From positions 1-64,000 of the forward strand of contig JAIELY010000002.1 of NCBI GenBank assembly GCA_019752555.1: 64,000 bases of DNA, read 5' to 3'. This document shows, one piece after another, positions 31,639-39,942 of this stretch. The position numbers were made by a program, and so were the translations under genes. The notes under the pieces were generated by a model, which worked only from the letters and a program-made list of their open reading frames with translations, did not search any database and was not told the DNA's origin. Source of the DNA: Rhabdochlamydiaceae bacterium (GTDB taxonomy: Bacteria; Chlamydiota; Chlamydiia; Chlamydiales; Rhabdochlamydiaceae). Position 1 is the stretch's first letter. Each line of letters begins with the position of its first letter.

Positions 31639-31702
31639 AATTGACAAACTTCTTCCAATTTGATAGAACATTAGAAATTCATTACAAAAATTTCAATTCA
31701 CT

Positions 31703-32377
31703 ATGATGAAATTAGAAGATAATATCACTCTTTCTCTTAAGATGAGTCAATGCAGACATCAACCTCTCAAACGGGTTTTCGACATCCTCTTTAGTCTTGC
31801 AGCCCTAATTTTTGGGATGCCCCTGTTTTTAGCAATTGCCTTGCTCATCAAGCTTACCTCACGAGGACCTGTTTTTTACTGTAGCCTACGCTTAGGAAAA
31901 AACGGCAAGCTTTTTAACTTTTGGAAATTTCGGACAATGTATGTTCACGCGGATCTCAAACTCAAAAAACTCCTAGAAGACAATCCATTATTGCGCGAGG
32001 AATGGCAAAAGTATTTTAAGCTAAAAAATGACCCGCGCCATACGCGCATCGGAAAATTTTTGCGCAAAACCTCATTGGATGAATTCCCTCAATTTTGGAA
32101 TGTCCTGATCGGAGATTTAAGCATCGTAGGACCCCGCCCTTATCTTCCCAATGAAACTGACGAGATCAAAAAACATATCTCTGATGATTTTGAAAAACTT
32201 CTTTCCGTAAAACCTGGATTAACGGGCATTTGGCAAACTTCAGGCCGCAGCCATTTAACATTTGAAAACCGGGTGCGCCTCGATCTAGATTATGTAAAAC
32301 GCAATTCCTTTTTATTTGATCTACGCCTTATCTTAAAAACGATTCCCATGTTGATTTTTCCAAAAGGAGCTTTTTAA
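31703..32377 (+). CDS. Undecaprenyl-phosphate sugar-1-phosphate transferase family
   Basis: A 224-residue membrane-bound initiating glycosyltransferase (bacterial sugar transferase family; WcaJ/RfbP-like). A hydrophobic re-entrant helix lies near residues 25-50. The conserved catalytic blocks are FYCSLRLGKNGKLFNFWKFR, DEFPQFWNVLIGDLSIVGPR and KPGLTGIWQTSGR. It is the short form without the extra N-terminal helices of WcaJ. Such enzymes load the first sugar onto the lipid carrier for exopolysaccharide, O-antigen or protein glycans. The substrate is unknown. It lies two genes after ugd. Confidence 0.9.
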   Translation: MMKLEDNITLSLKMSQCRHQPLKRVFDILFSLAALIFGMPLFLAIALLIKLTSRGPVFYCSLRLGKNGKLFNFWKFRTMYVHADLKLKKLLEDNPLLREEWQKYFKLKNDPRHTRIGKFLRKTSLDEFPQFWNVLIGDLSIVGPRPYLPNETDEIKKHISDDFEKLLSVKPGLTGIWQTSGRSHLTFENRVRLDLDYVKRNSFLFDLRLILKTIPMLIFPKGAF

Positions 32378-32379
32378 GG

Positions 32380-32925
32380 TTGAAAACAGTTCCCCTCTCT
32401 TTTCCCTTCTTTTTGTCTCTATTCTTCACAGCATTTGGAACCGTTTTTTTTCCTCAGATCCGCCTGATTGCCTTTGCCCCTTTTCTCGCACTTCTCTACA
32501 GCCGCGCCCCCTTTCTCTTTTCGCTTTGGATTTCAGCTATAGCGGGGCTTTGCATCGATCTGTTTGGCTCACAATCCCGCTTTGGACTCTACGCGCTAAA
32601 CTACTGCTTAACGACATTTATTCTTTACAAACACAAACGTCATTTTTTTGAAGATAAGCCCATCGCTCTTTCCTGTTTTACAGCTATTATTAGTAGCCTT
32701 TCCACCTTACTTCAGCTGTGTTTAAGCTCCATTTTTGACCAAGCCATTCCCTTTAGCTGGAAATTTGTCTCTTTTGATTTGCTGATGATGCCCTGCATCG
32801 ACGCGCTTTTTGCCTATGTGTGTTTTTTCAACTGCATGAAACTCTATATCAAAGTCAAATCGATCCATTGGCAGCAGGTTTTTGAGCACCTACGCAAGCT
32901 GACAAAATTAAAAGAAGAACAATAA
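32380..32925 (+). CDS. MreD-like membrane protein
   Basis: A 181-residue protein with about five hydrophobic helices, a TTG start and an AAAAGGAGC ribosome site 10 bases upstream that lies inside the end of the previous gene. Its size, helix layout and phrases such as FALYALNY-like FGLYALNYCLTTFILY and GLCIDLFGSQSRFG resemble MreD, the membrane part of the rod-shape complex that guides septal or lateral peptidoglycan synthesis in chlamydiae. The similarity is modest, so I leave the symbol out. Confidence 0.6.
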   Translation: MKTVPLSFPFFLSLFFTAFGTVFFPQIRLIAFAPFLALLYSRAPFLFSLWISAIAGLCIDLFGSQSRFGLYALNYCLTTFILYKHKRHFFEDKPIALSCFTAIISSLSTLLQLCLSSIFDQAIPFSWKFVSFDLLMMPCIDALFAYVCFFNCMKLYIKVKSIHWQQVFEHLRKLTKLKEEQ

Positions 32926-32973
32926 GCCTTGTATTTTGCTTATGATCAAGTAAGATAAGGATTGGAGATTGGC

Positions 32974-33798
32974 ATGAGCATAGAAACCCCTTCCGCATTA
33001 ACCTCTCACGCAATCCACGCAGCGTTAGCAGCGGGAGATCTTTTACGAAGAGGCTTTGGAACACATTTTGAAATCGATTCTAAAGAAGGCAAACAAAATT
33101 ACGTCACACAATTTGATAAAGCCGCAGAACATTCTATTATTTCCCATCTTTCCCATGTATTCCCCAATCACGCATTTCTAGCAGAAGAGAGCGGCGGCGT
33201 CGAATCTTTTGGATCTACTGTTGTATGGATCATCGATCCATTAGATGGCACAGTGAATTTTGCTCGGGGCATCCCCCATTTTTCTGTCAGTATCGCGGCC
33301 GCATTTCAAGGCCAAGTCATTTCAGGTGTTGTTTATCAACCGATGCTCCATGAACTTTTTGTCGCTGAACATGGCCATGGCGCTTACCTCAACGGAAAGC
33401 TCCTGCAAGTCTCTCAACGCAAGATGTTAGATGAGTCGTTCGCAGCCACAGGATTTCCCTACAATATTGATCAAAATCCCTTGCAAGCCATCGATCGATT
33501 CGCCGAATTTGTCGAACAAGGACTTCCCATCCGCAGGTTCGGCTCGGCAGCATTAGATCTTGCTTATCTTGCTGCAGGAAGATTTGATCTCTACTGGGAA
33601 GTAGGGCTGCACCCTTGGGACATGGCAGCAGGAAAGCTGCTTGTCGAAGAGGCAGGCGGAAAGATCTCTTATTGGAATGGGCAATTCCGTCCTCTTTTAG
33701 GATACGATAACATTCTTGCCACAAATGGACATCTACACGAAGAGATGGTCCGCCATCTGACTAAAAAAGAACATTGGAGAGCGCATGAGACTCATTGA
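32974..33798 (+). CDS. suhB: Inositol monophosphatase family protein
   Basis: A 274-residue magnesium-dependent phosphatase. Metal ligands appear in FLAEESGG (Glu-Glu), WIIDPLDGTVNFARG (DPxDGT) and HPWDMAAGKLLVEEAGG (WDxAAG). The ATG at 32974 follows GGAG by six bases; the TTG at 32962 is not needed. It overlaps folD by 14 bases. The substrate may be inositol phosphate, another sugar phosphate or PAP; the name follows the closest well-known family member. Confidence 0.88.
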   Translation: MSIETPSALTSHAIHAALAAGDLLRRGFGTHFEIDSKEGKQNYVTQFDKAAEHSIISHLSHVFPNHAFLAEESGGVESFGSTVVWIIDPLDGTVNFARGIPHFSVSIAAAFQGQVISGVVYQPMLHELFVAEHGHGAYLNGKLLQVSQRKMLDESFAATGFPYNIDQNPLQAIDRFAEFVEQGLPIRRFGSAALDLAYLAAGRFDLYWEVGLHPWDMAAGKLLVEEAGGKISYWNGQFRPLLGYDNILATNGHLHEEMVRHLTKKEHWRAHETH

Positions 33799-34654
33799 CG
33801 GAGCTGCCATCGCCCAAGAAATTGAGGAAACGATTAAACATGCCATTGGCATCACAACCCACCGCAAACCAGGCCTTGCCTTTATTTTAGTGGGGAACCA
33901 CCCCGCCTCGCGCTCCTATATTAAAATGAAAAAGAAAAAATGCGCTGAGGTTGGAATCCTATCCATTGACAAAGAGCTGCACGATGAGATCAGTGAACAA
34001 GAGCTTTTAGATGAAATCCAAAAGCTCAATTGCGATCCTAGTGTCGACGGCATCTTAGTGCAACTGCCTTTGCCATCGCACCTCTCTACACATAACGTTT
34101 TAGAGGCGATTGATCCTGCAAAAGATGTCGACGGCTTTCACCCCTTGAATGTTGGCAAGATGCTCTTAGGGGAAAATGGCGGCTTCCTCCCCTGCACTCC
34201 TCTTGGCATCCACGTGATGCTCACGCATTCTCAAGTTCCGCTGCTTGGAAAACATGTCGTCATTGTAGGCAGGAGCAATATCGTCGGAAAACCGCTAGCC
34301 GCGATCTTGATGCAAAAAGCCCCTCATTGCAATGCAACTGTCACAGTTGTTCATAGTCTTTCTGAACATTTACCCCAAATCTGCCAATCGGCCGACGTAT
34401 TGATTGCGGCCATCGGGCAACCCCGATTTATCCAACCCCACATGGTCAAGCCAGGTGCTGTGGTGATCGACGTTGGGATTAACCGAATCGACTGCTGCGG
34501 TAAATCTAAGATTGTAGGAGATGTGGATTTTGATGCGGTAGCCCCCATGTGTTCGATGATCACCCCCGTTCCCAAAGGGGTCGGTCCAATGACAATTGCG
34601 ATGCTCCTTTCGAACACATTGCTTAGCTACCAAAGGTCGAACTGGAAACCCTAA
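33785..34654 (+). CDS. folD: Methylenetetrahydrofolate dehydrogenase/cyclohydrolase
   Basis: A 289-residue bifunctional enzyme linking 5,10-methylene- and 10-formyl-tetrahydrofolate. Conserved pieces are GNHPASRSYIKMKKKKC with the catalytic Tyr/Lys, VDGILVQLPLPSHL, KDVDGFHPLNVGKM, PCTPLGIHVML, and the NADP site VVIVGRSNIVGKPLA. Ends GGVGPMT-like KGVGPMTIAMLLSNT. Length is normal. It starts within the end of the phosphatase gene, on the same transcript. Confidence 0.97.
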   Translation: MRLIDGAAIAQEIEETIKHAIGITTHRKPGLAFILVGNHPASRSYIKMKKKKCAEVGILSIDKELHDEISEQELLDEIQKLNCDPSVDGILVQLPLPSHLSTHNVLEAIDPAKDVDGFHPLNVGKMLLGENGGFLPCTPLGIHVMLTHSQVPLLGKHVVIVGRSNIVGKPLAAILMQKAPHCNATVTVVHSLSEHLPQICQSADVLIAAIGQPRFIQPHMVKPGAVVIDVGINRIDCCGKSKIVGDVDFDAVAPMCSMITPVPKGVGPMTIAMLLSNTLLSYQRSNWKP

Positions 34655-34758
34655 AATTTTTTTTGACACAAGCTCATAACAACTATTTTAAATATCCTTT
34701 TTAACATCCAAACCTTTATAATGGTGTTTTGGACACGGATATAGCTTTCGAAAATAGA

Positions 34759-35358
34759 ATGAAGAAAAAAACAGTTTTTTTTGACTTAGGAAATGTGATC
34801 CTTTTTTTTGATCACAAAAAAATGTACCAGCAAATGGCCGCCTTCTGCGGTCTAGACCATGATGAGATGCTCCCCGATCTCTTACAATATGCCGACCCTT
34901 ATGAGCGGGGGGCTGTAGATAGCCGAGGAATCTATCATCATCTCTGTACAAAATCGAATAAACAGCTCGATTTTGGCGGATTGATGCACGCAATGTCAGA
35001 TATTTTTGAGCCTAACGTTAAAATGCTCTCTTTAATTAAAGAGCTTAAAGCAAAAAAAACTCCGCTCTACATTTTATCCAATACGTGCGAGGCGCATTTT
35101 AACTACGCCTACACCCATTATCCGATTTTGCATCTATTTGATGGCTATGTCCTTTCGTATGAGGTAAAAGCCCGCAAGCCTGAAAAAGAGATCTTTGAAT
35201 CTGCGCTCTCTCTTGCGTCTTGCGCCTCCGAAGATTGTTTTTACACCGATGATATCCCCGAATATATCGAAGCGGCAAAACAATATAAAATCGATGCAGA
35301 AGTCTATCACAACCATGAGCTCCTTCTCACGCAGCTCACCCAAAGAGGAATCCTTTGA
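34759..35358 (+). CDS. HAD-family phosphatase (YihX-like)
   Basis: A 199-residue haloacid dehalogenase-superfamily hydrolase from the ATG at 34759; an upstream in-frame TTG (34729) is possible but unlikely. Motif I is VFFDLGNVILFFD, where the second Asp of DxD is Gly, as in the YihX sugar-phosphatase group. Motif II is ILSNTCE, the Lys is in KARKPEKEIFE, and the last motif is CFYTDDIPEYIEAA. A TATAAT box lies at 34717-34722 without a clear -35. Stop overlaps the RNase R start by four bases. The natural substrate is unknown. Confidence 0.82.
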   Translation: MKKKTVFFDLGNVILFFDHKKMYQQMAAFCGLDHDEMLPDLLQYADPYERGAVDSRGIYHHLCTKSNKQLDFGGLMHAMSDIFEPNVKMLSLIKELKAKKTPLYILSNTCEAHFNYAYTHYPILHLFDGYVLSYEVKARKPEKEIFESALSLASCASEDCFYTDDIPEYIEAAKQYKIDAEVYHNHELLLTQLTQRGIL

Positions 35359-37544
35359 AAGGTAAAAAAAAGCCTACCCGCAAGAATAAAATCCATCAAA
35401 ACCTCGCAAAAGCAATCCTCCAATTCATGGCGGGAAAGCGGTTCAAACCGATGGAGCAAACAGAATTATTCGAACAACTCAACATCCCTGAAATTCACCA
35501 TAAAGAATGCAAAAAGATCATCACCGATCTTTTAAAAGAAGAACTCATCGAAGTTCACCATAAAAAAATCAGCTTACCCAAGCCTAAAGAAGACGTGATC
35601 ACGGGAATTTTGCGCGTTCATGCAAAGGGTTTTGGCTTTGTCATTCCCGATCACCCCGCCCTATGCCCCCAGGATGTGTTTATTCCCAAACACTTAACCG
35701 ATGGCGCTGTTGATGGAGACCATGTCGAAGTGCAGATCCATCCCGATTCTCAATCTGAAAAAGGGCCGGAAGGAAAAATCACCGCAATTTTAAAACGCGC
35801 GCGCAGCCACTTAGCAGGCACGATCCGCTCCGTGTCTCACACCGGTGAGATCACCGCCTATGCCCCGATCCTAGGAATAACAAAACCCGTCTTTGTAAAA
35901 CCAACGCCAGAGCGCACGCTGCATGTCGGCGACCGAGTGATTCTCCACGTCGATACTTGGGGAACAGAAAGAGAGCCCACCCGCTGCCACGTGACCCACG
36001 TTATCGGACACATCACCGACCCTTCTTGCGATATTAAAGCTGCGGCAGAAGAATTCGACATCCGCTGTGATTTCTCAAAAAGCGTTATCGATCAAGCCAA
36101 AGCTTTCGGGAAAAAAGTATTAGTTAAAGAACAAAAAAAACGCATAGACCTCACCTCTTTAGAAACCTTTACGATCGATCCCGACACAGCAAAAGATTTT
36201 GATGATGCCCTCTCATTAACCAAAGATCGCAAAGGCATTTATCATCTTGCAGTTCACATCGCAGATGTTGCCCATTATGTGAAAGCAGGCACGCCTCTTG
36301 ACGATGAAGCCATTTTGCGCTCTAACTCCACCTACTTCCCTGGCAGCTGCATTCCGATGCTCCCCGAAGAGCTCTCCAACCATTTGTGCAGCCTTAAACC
36401 CGATGTGATTCGCTTAACCGTTTCCGTGCTAATGGATTTTGACAAAACAGGAAGCCTGCTTAAACATGAAGTGGTCCGATCCTTCATTCATAGCGATCAT
36501 CGTTTTACCTATTTTGAAGCTCTTGACATCATCGAAGGAAAGAAAAAAAGCCCCCATGCAAAAACACTTAAGCTGATGGTCGAGCTATGCAAACTCCTCA
36601 AGCAAAAAAGGCATGAACGGGGAAGTATCGATTTTGCCCTTCCCGAAATGGTGATCCTCGTAGATGAAAAAGGCAAGCCGACGGGACTTAAAAAAATCGA
36701 ATACGATATCACCCACCAACTTGTCGAAGAATTCATGCTAAAAGCCAATGAGGTGGTCGCGCGTACACTTACCGAACGGGGCAAAACCGTCATCTATCGT
36801 GTCCACGAAGAGCCCAACCCAGAAAATTTTGAAGATTTTTTGGGCTATGCCCGCAGTTTAGGATTAAAAGTTCCCCTAAAACCCAGCTCCAGCGATTTGC
36901 AGCAACTCTTCGAAGATGCAAAAAAAACCCCCTACATGCAACAGCTCTCAATCGCCTTTATCCGCAGTATGAAACTCGCTCAGTACTCCTCTGATAATAT
37001 TGGACACTTTGGACTTGCGCTTGAGCATTATTGCCATTTTACTAGCCCCATCCGCAGATACAGCGATCTTGTCACCCAGAGACTTCTTTTTAATGAAGAG
37101 CCAGAAGACCTAAATATCGAACAGATTTCCTTGCACTGCTCCGAGCAAGAGCGCGTCAGCTTTCGTGCAGAAACAAGCGTTAAGACGCTAAAAAAGCTCC
37201 GCTTACTGCAAGCTGCCTATGATGAAGATCCCAATTGCGAATACGAAGCTACTGTTACCCGAATAAAACCCTTCGGATTTTTCTTTGAGCTAAAAGAGCT
37301 GATGCTCGAAGGATTTCTTCACATCTCAGAGCTTGACAATGATTACTTCATATACGATCAAAACCGCAACCTTCTCTACGGAAGATCTAGCGGAAAAACC
37401 TATACCTTAGGCAATAAGCTCAAAGTAAGACTGCAGAGAATCGATCTCATCGTTATGGAAAGTCAGTGGTGCTTGGCAACGGCACATCCCAGGTCCTCAT
37501 CGCAGAGATCTTCTCGATCGGATAAGAAAAAACGAAGACGGTAA
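35355..37544 (+). CDS. rnr: Ribonuclease R
   Basis: A 729-residue 3'-5' exoribonuclease that degrades structured RNA. N-terminal winged-helix region (about 10-75), cold-shock domains (about 75-230), the RNB catalytic domain with TIDPDTAKDFDDALS (four active-site Asp) and HYCHFTSPIRRYSDL, then an S1 domain (about 635-710) and a short basic tail ending KKKRRR. The start is TTG, overlapping the HAD stop, with AGAGGA six bases upstream. Length is in the family range. Confidence 0.97.
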   Translation: MKGKKKPTRKNKIHQNLAKAILQFMAGKRFKPMEQTELFEQLNIPEIHHKECKKIITDLLKEELIEVHHKKISLPKPKEDVITGILRVHAKGFGFVIPDHPALCPQDVFIPKHLTDGAVDGDHVEVQIHPDSQSEKGPEGKITAILKRARSHLAGTIRSVSHTGEITAYAPILGITKPVFVKPTPERTLHVGDRVILHVDTWGTEREPTRCHVTHVIGHITDPSCDIKAAAEEFDIRCDFSKSVIDQAKAFGKKVLVKEQKKRIDLTSLETFTIDPDTAKDFDDALSLTKDRKGIYHLAVHIADVAHYVKAGTPLDDEAILRSNSTYFPGSCIPMLPEELSNHLCSLKPDVIRLTVSVLMDFDKTGSLLKHEVVRSFIHSDHRFTYFEALDIIEGKKKSPHAKTLKLMVELCKLLKQKRHERGSIDFALPEMVILVDEKGKPTGLKKIEYDITHQLVEEFMLKANEVVARTLTERGKTVIYRVHEEPNPENFEDFLGYARSLGLKVPLKPSSSDLQQLFEDAKKTPYMQQLSIAFIRSMKLAQYSSDNIGHFGLALEHYCHFTSPIRRYSDLVTQRLLFNEEPEDLNIEQISLHCSEQERVSFRAETSVKTLKKLRLLQAAYDEDPNCEYEATVTRIKPFGFFFELKELMLEGFLHISELDNDYFIYDQNRNLLYGRSSGKTYTLGNKLKVRLQRIDLIVMESQWCLATAHPRSSSQRSSRSDKKKRRR

Positions 37545-37621
37545 GATTTAGAATATTCATTGATCATCTACTCTAGAAGAGATATAAAGTAAAATAGACT
37601 CCACATCATTAGGAAGCTCTC

Positions 37622-38281
37622 ATGAAAAAGCATTTTATCACAGGCCTTGTCATTCTTCTGCCCCTTGTCGTCACGATCATGGTTTTAATTTTTCTCATCA
37701 ACTTCTTGACGCAGCCATTTGTTGGATTGGTTTCGAGCGCGCTCAAGGAACTGGGGATTTTGAACAAGGGATTCCTCTTTCTCTCTCCAGAACAATTGAT
37801 CCGCCACGGAAGCCAGCTGATCATTTTAATCTTGCTTTTCCTATTAACCGTTGTTCTTGGGATGGTCACCCGCTGGTTCCTCATCAATTCTCTTTTCAAA
37901 ATTGGCGATAAGATTCTGCACAAAGTCCCCATTGTGAATACCGTCTATAAAACAACCCAAGACATCATCAAAACGCTGTTTGTTTCTGATAAAAACTCCT
38001 TCAAGCAAGTCGTTATGGTTCCTTTCCCTCGTCCGGGGGTGTATGTTTTAGGATTGATTGCGCGCGAATCTCCCCCCGCGTGTTGCCGAGCTACAGATGA
38101 AGAATTAATCTCAGTGCTCATTCCTACAACACCCAACCCCACAACGGGATTTTTGCTCATGTTTAAAAAGAGCGATCTCATCTACGTTGATATGAAACCA
38201 GAAGATGCGATTAAATACATCGTTTCCTGCGGAGTGATCATTCCCGATGGCCCAGCGCCTGTTCCCGCGGAGCACTTATGA
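37622..38281 (+). CDS. DUF502-family membrane protein, first copy
   Basis: A 219-residue protein with two N-terminal hydrophobic helices (about 5-35 and 60-90) and a soluble C-terminal part with VPIVNTVYKTTQDIIKTLF, VVMVPFPRPGVYVLGLI and PTTPNPTTGFLLMF, all typical of DUF502. The function of the family is unknown. It overlaps the next gene, a paralogue, by four bases. GGAAG lies before the start. Confidence 0.85.
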   Translation: MKKHFITGLVILLPLVVTIMVLIFLINFLTQPFVGLVSSALKELGILNKGFLFLSPEQLIRHGSQLIILILLFLLTVVLGMVTRWFLINSLFKIGDKILHKVPIVNTVYKTTQDIIKTLFVSDKNSFKQVVMVPFPRPGVYVLGLIARESPPACCRATDEELISVLIPTTPNPTTGFLLMFKKSDLIYVDMKPEDAIKYIVSCGVIIPDGPAPVPAEHL

Positions 38282-38928
38282 AAAAATATTTTTTTACAGG
38301 CTTTATCACCCTGCTGCCAATCGCTCTCACCCTGATCATCGCCCTCTGGTTGTTTAATCTGTTTACCGAACCTCTAGTGGGTCTTACAGAATCGTGGATT
38401 TTAAGCCTCGAAAAAGACTGGGGATTTAATATCGAGCATCACGATACCTTAGCCCACTTCTTAAGCCGCATCCTTGCATTTATCCTCCTAATCATCGCAA
38501 TTTTTATTCTCGGCTTTTTTGGCAGAAAGCTCTTTCTTAATTTATTTTTAAAGCTGACAGACAAAATCTTTTCCCGCATCCCCCTCGTGCGCACCATCTA
38601 CCGGATAAGCCACGACATTACAAAAGCGGTATTCTCGGACACAAAAAAAACATTTAGAGAAACTGTTCTTGTCCCCTTTCCTCATCAAGACACTTACTCC
38701 ATTGGTTTTGTCACAGGAGATATCCCCGCCCGATTTAGAGAAAAAACGGGCACCGAAATCGCCGTATTCGTACCCACAGCTCCCCACCCCATGTCGGGCT
38801 ACGTCCTTCTGACTCCTAAAAAAATGGTTCTTCCGGTCGACGTCTCTGTCGAAGATGCCTTTAAATTTCTAATCTCCTGCGGCGTGATCCACCCGGGAGA
38901 ATCAAAGCCCGAAGAGAGTCAAAATTAA
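38278..38928 (+). CDS. DUF502-family membrane protein, second copy
   Basis: A 216-residue paralogue of the upstream gene with the same plan: two N-terminal membrane helices, then IPLVRTIYRISHDITKAVF, VLVPFPHQDTYSIGFVTG and PTAPHPMSGYVLLTP. The two copies have diverged widely but keep order and spacing, which points to an old tandem duplication and perhaps a hetero-oligomer. Function unknown. Confidence 0.85.
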   Translation: MKKYFFTGFITLLPIALTLIIALWLFNLFTEPLVGLTESWILSLEKDWGFNIEHHDTLAHFLSRILAFILLIIAIFILGFFGRKLFLNLFLKLTDKIFSRIPLVRTIYRISHDITKAVFSDTKKTFRETVLVPFPHQDTYSIGFVTGDIPARFREKTGTEIAVFVPTAPHPMSGYVLLTPKKMVLPVDVSVEDAFKFLISCGVIHPGESKPEESQN

Positions 38929-39010
38929 AAAAATATCTAACATTTAAAACACTAAACAGCAACTCCCGCTTGCCGCGTAGATTTGTTCAGCACTTTAAAA
39001 AAAACGATTC

Positions 39011-39039
39011 TTGAGATTATTTGGCGATATCCTTATACT
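39011..39039 (+). promoter_or_regulatory. Promoter of the small-basic-protein operon
   Basis: TTGAGA (39011-39016), a 17-base spacer and TATACT (39034-39039). The expected start is near 39046, about 30 bases before the first ATG, with AGGAG between them. Confidence 0.65.
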
Positions 39040-39076
39040 AAATCCATTCAATTCAAAGTTCTCTAGGAGTACTCAC

Positions 39077-39250
39077 ATGGTTCGCATTAGTAAACAAGAA
39101 GAACGGAGAGCTAAGTCTCACCGTCGTCCGAGACCTCCCTCCCCTAAATCAGGTCCTAAAAAAGATGCTCTTCCTAAAGGATTTAAAGAGCATGCAAATG
39201 CTATCGAAGGCAACCTTGCTCACCTTAGCTTCATCCCGAAAATCAAGTAA
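39077..39250 (+). CDS. Small basic protein, 57 aa
   Basis: From the ATG at 39077, which has AGGAG seven bases upstream and a promoter at 39011-39039; the longer in-frame start at 39011 lies in the promoter. The protein begins MVRISKQEERRAKSHRRPRP and is rich in Lys, Arg and Pro, with no hydrophobic segment. It sits next to a second small basic protein ahead of ybeY, an arrangement also seen in Chlamydia. A nucleic-acid or ribosome link is plausible by charge and context but not shown. Confidence 0.75.
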   Translation: MVRISKQEERRAKSHRRPRPPSPKSGPKKDALPKGFKEHANAIEGNLAHLSFIPKIK

Positions 39251-39270
39251 ATTAAAAGGATTATTTACCT

Positions 39271-39432
39271 ATGTCCAGACATCCCAGTTACGGCAAGTCG
39301 AATAAAGGTGGGAAAAAGCGAAATGTCTTGAAGCGCTTCGAGCGCGTCGACGTTCTCCGCAAGCTTGGAAAGTGGAAAGACGGTGAAAACAACCGTGTGA
39401 CCAATCTTCCCAAGACCCCTGTTGCTCCTTAA
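39271..39432 (+). CDS. Small basic protein of the chlamydiae/verrucomicrobia type
   Basis: A 53-residue protein beginning MSRHPSYGKSNKGGKKRN and continuing with VLKRFERVDVLRKLGKW and LPKTP near the end. This matches a conserved, uncharacterised small basic protein family that I recall from Chlamydiae and Verrucomicrobia. It starts 20 bases after the upstream small gene, with AAAAGGA before the ATG. The neighbouring ybeY gene, which acts in rRNA maturation, suggests a ribosome-related role, by inference. Confidence 0.82.
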   Translation: MSRHPSYGKSNKGGKKRNVLKRFERVDVLRKLGKWKDGENNRVTNLPKTPVAP

Positions 39433-39447
39433 TTCCTCATTATCTTC

Positions 39448-39915
39448 GTGAAGGTTACCCTTTACAATCAACAAAGAGATCTCCCGATTTCACAACATTC
39501 TGTGAAACGGTTGATCTCTTGTTTATCAGAGATTCTTAACATCGAAAGCGATGAGCTCGTCCTTCACTTTATTTCCGATAGCAAAATGAAAAAATTGCAT
39601 CTCGATTTTTTTAATGATCCGAGCTCCACAGATTGCATTAGTTTTCCCCTATGTCCCTCTGATCCCAAACGCACCACCTTCTCAGTTTTGGGAGAGGTCT
39701 TTGTCTGCCCTAAAGTTGCCATTGCTTATGCGATAGAGCATGCTCTAGACCCCTACGAAGAAGCTTCCCGTTATGTCATTCACGGAATCCTGCATCTTCT
39801 CGGATATGATGATCTAGAACCAAAAGAAAAACGGAAAATGCGGGCCCAAGAAAACAGATGCTTAAAGCTTTTAAGTCGACAGGGAGCTTTACTAAAACAG
39901 CTCCAATCGCTATGA
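39448..39915 (+). CDS. ybeY: Endoribonuclease YbeY
   Basis: A 155-residue YbeY (UPF0054), an rRNA maturation and quality-control nuclease. The start is GTG at 39448, 15 bases after the upstream stop. SSTDCISFPL matches the family core. The metal-site motif reads HGILHLLGYDD: the first two His are present but the usual third His of HGxLHxxGYDH is Asp. The Asp could still bind metal. Context (small basic proteins before, CBS/CorC protein after) equals that in Chlamydia, which supports the call. Confidence 0.92.
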   Translation: MKVTLYNQQRDLPISQHSVKRLISCLSEILNIESDELVLHFISDSKMKKLHLDFFNDPSSTDCISFPLCPSDPKRTTFSVLGEVFVCPKVAIAYAIEHALDPYEEASRYVIHGILHLLGYDDLEPKEKRKMRAQENRCLKLLSRQGALLKQLQSL

Positions 39916-39942
39916 AGAAGATAAACCTTTAGGTTCATTTTA

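Noticed and set aside
34663-34668. TTGACA after folD as a -35 box for the HAD gene
   Set aside because: The TATAAT box at 34717 is 48 bases away and no acceptable -10 lies 16-18 bases downstream.
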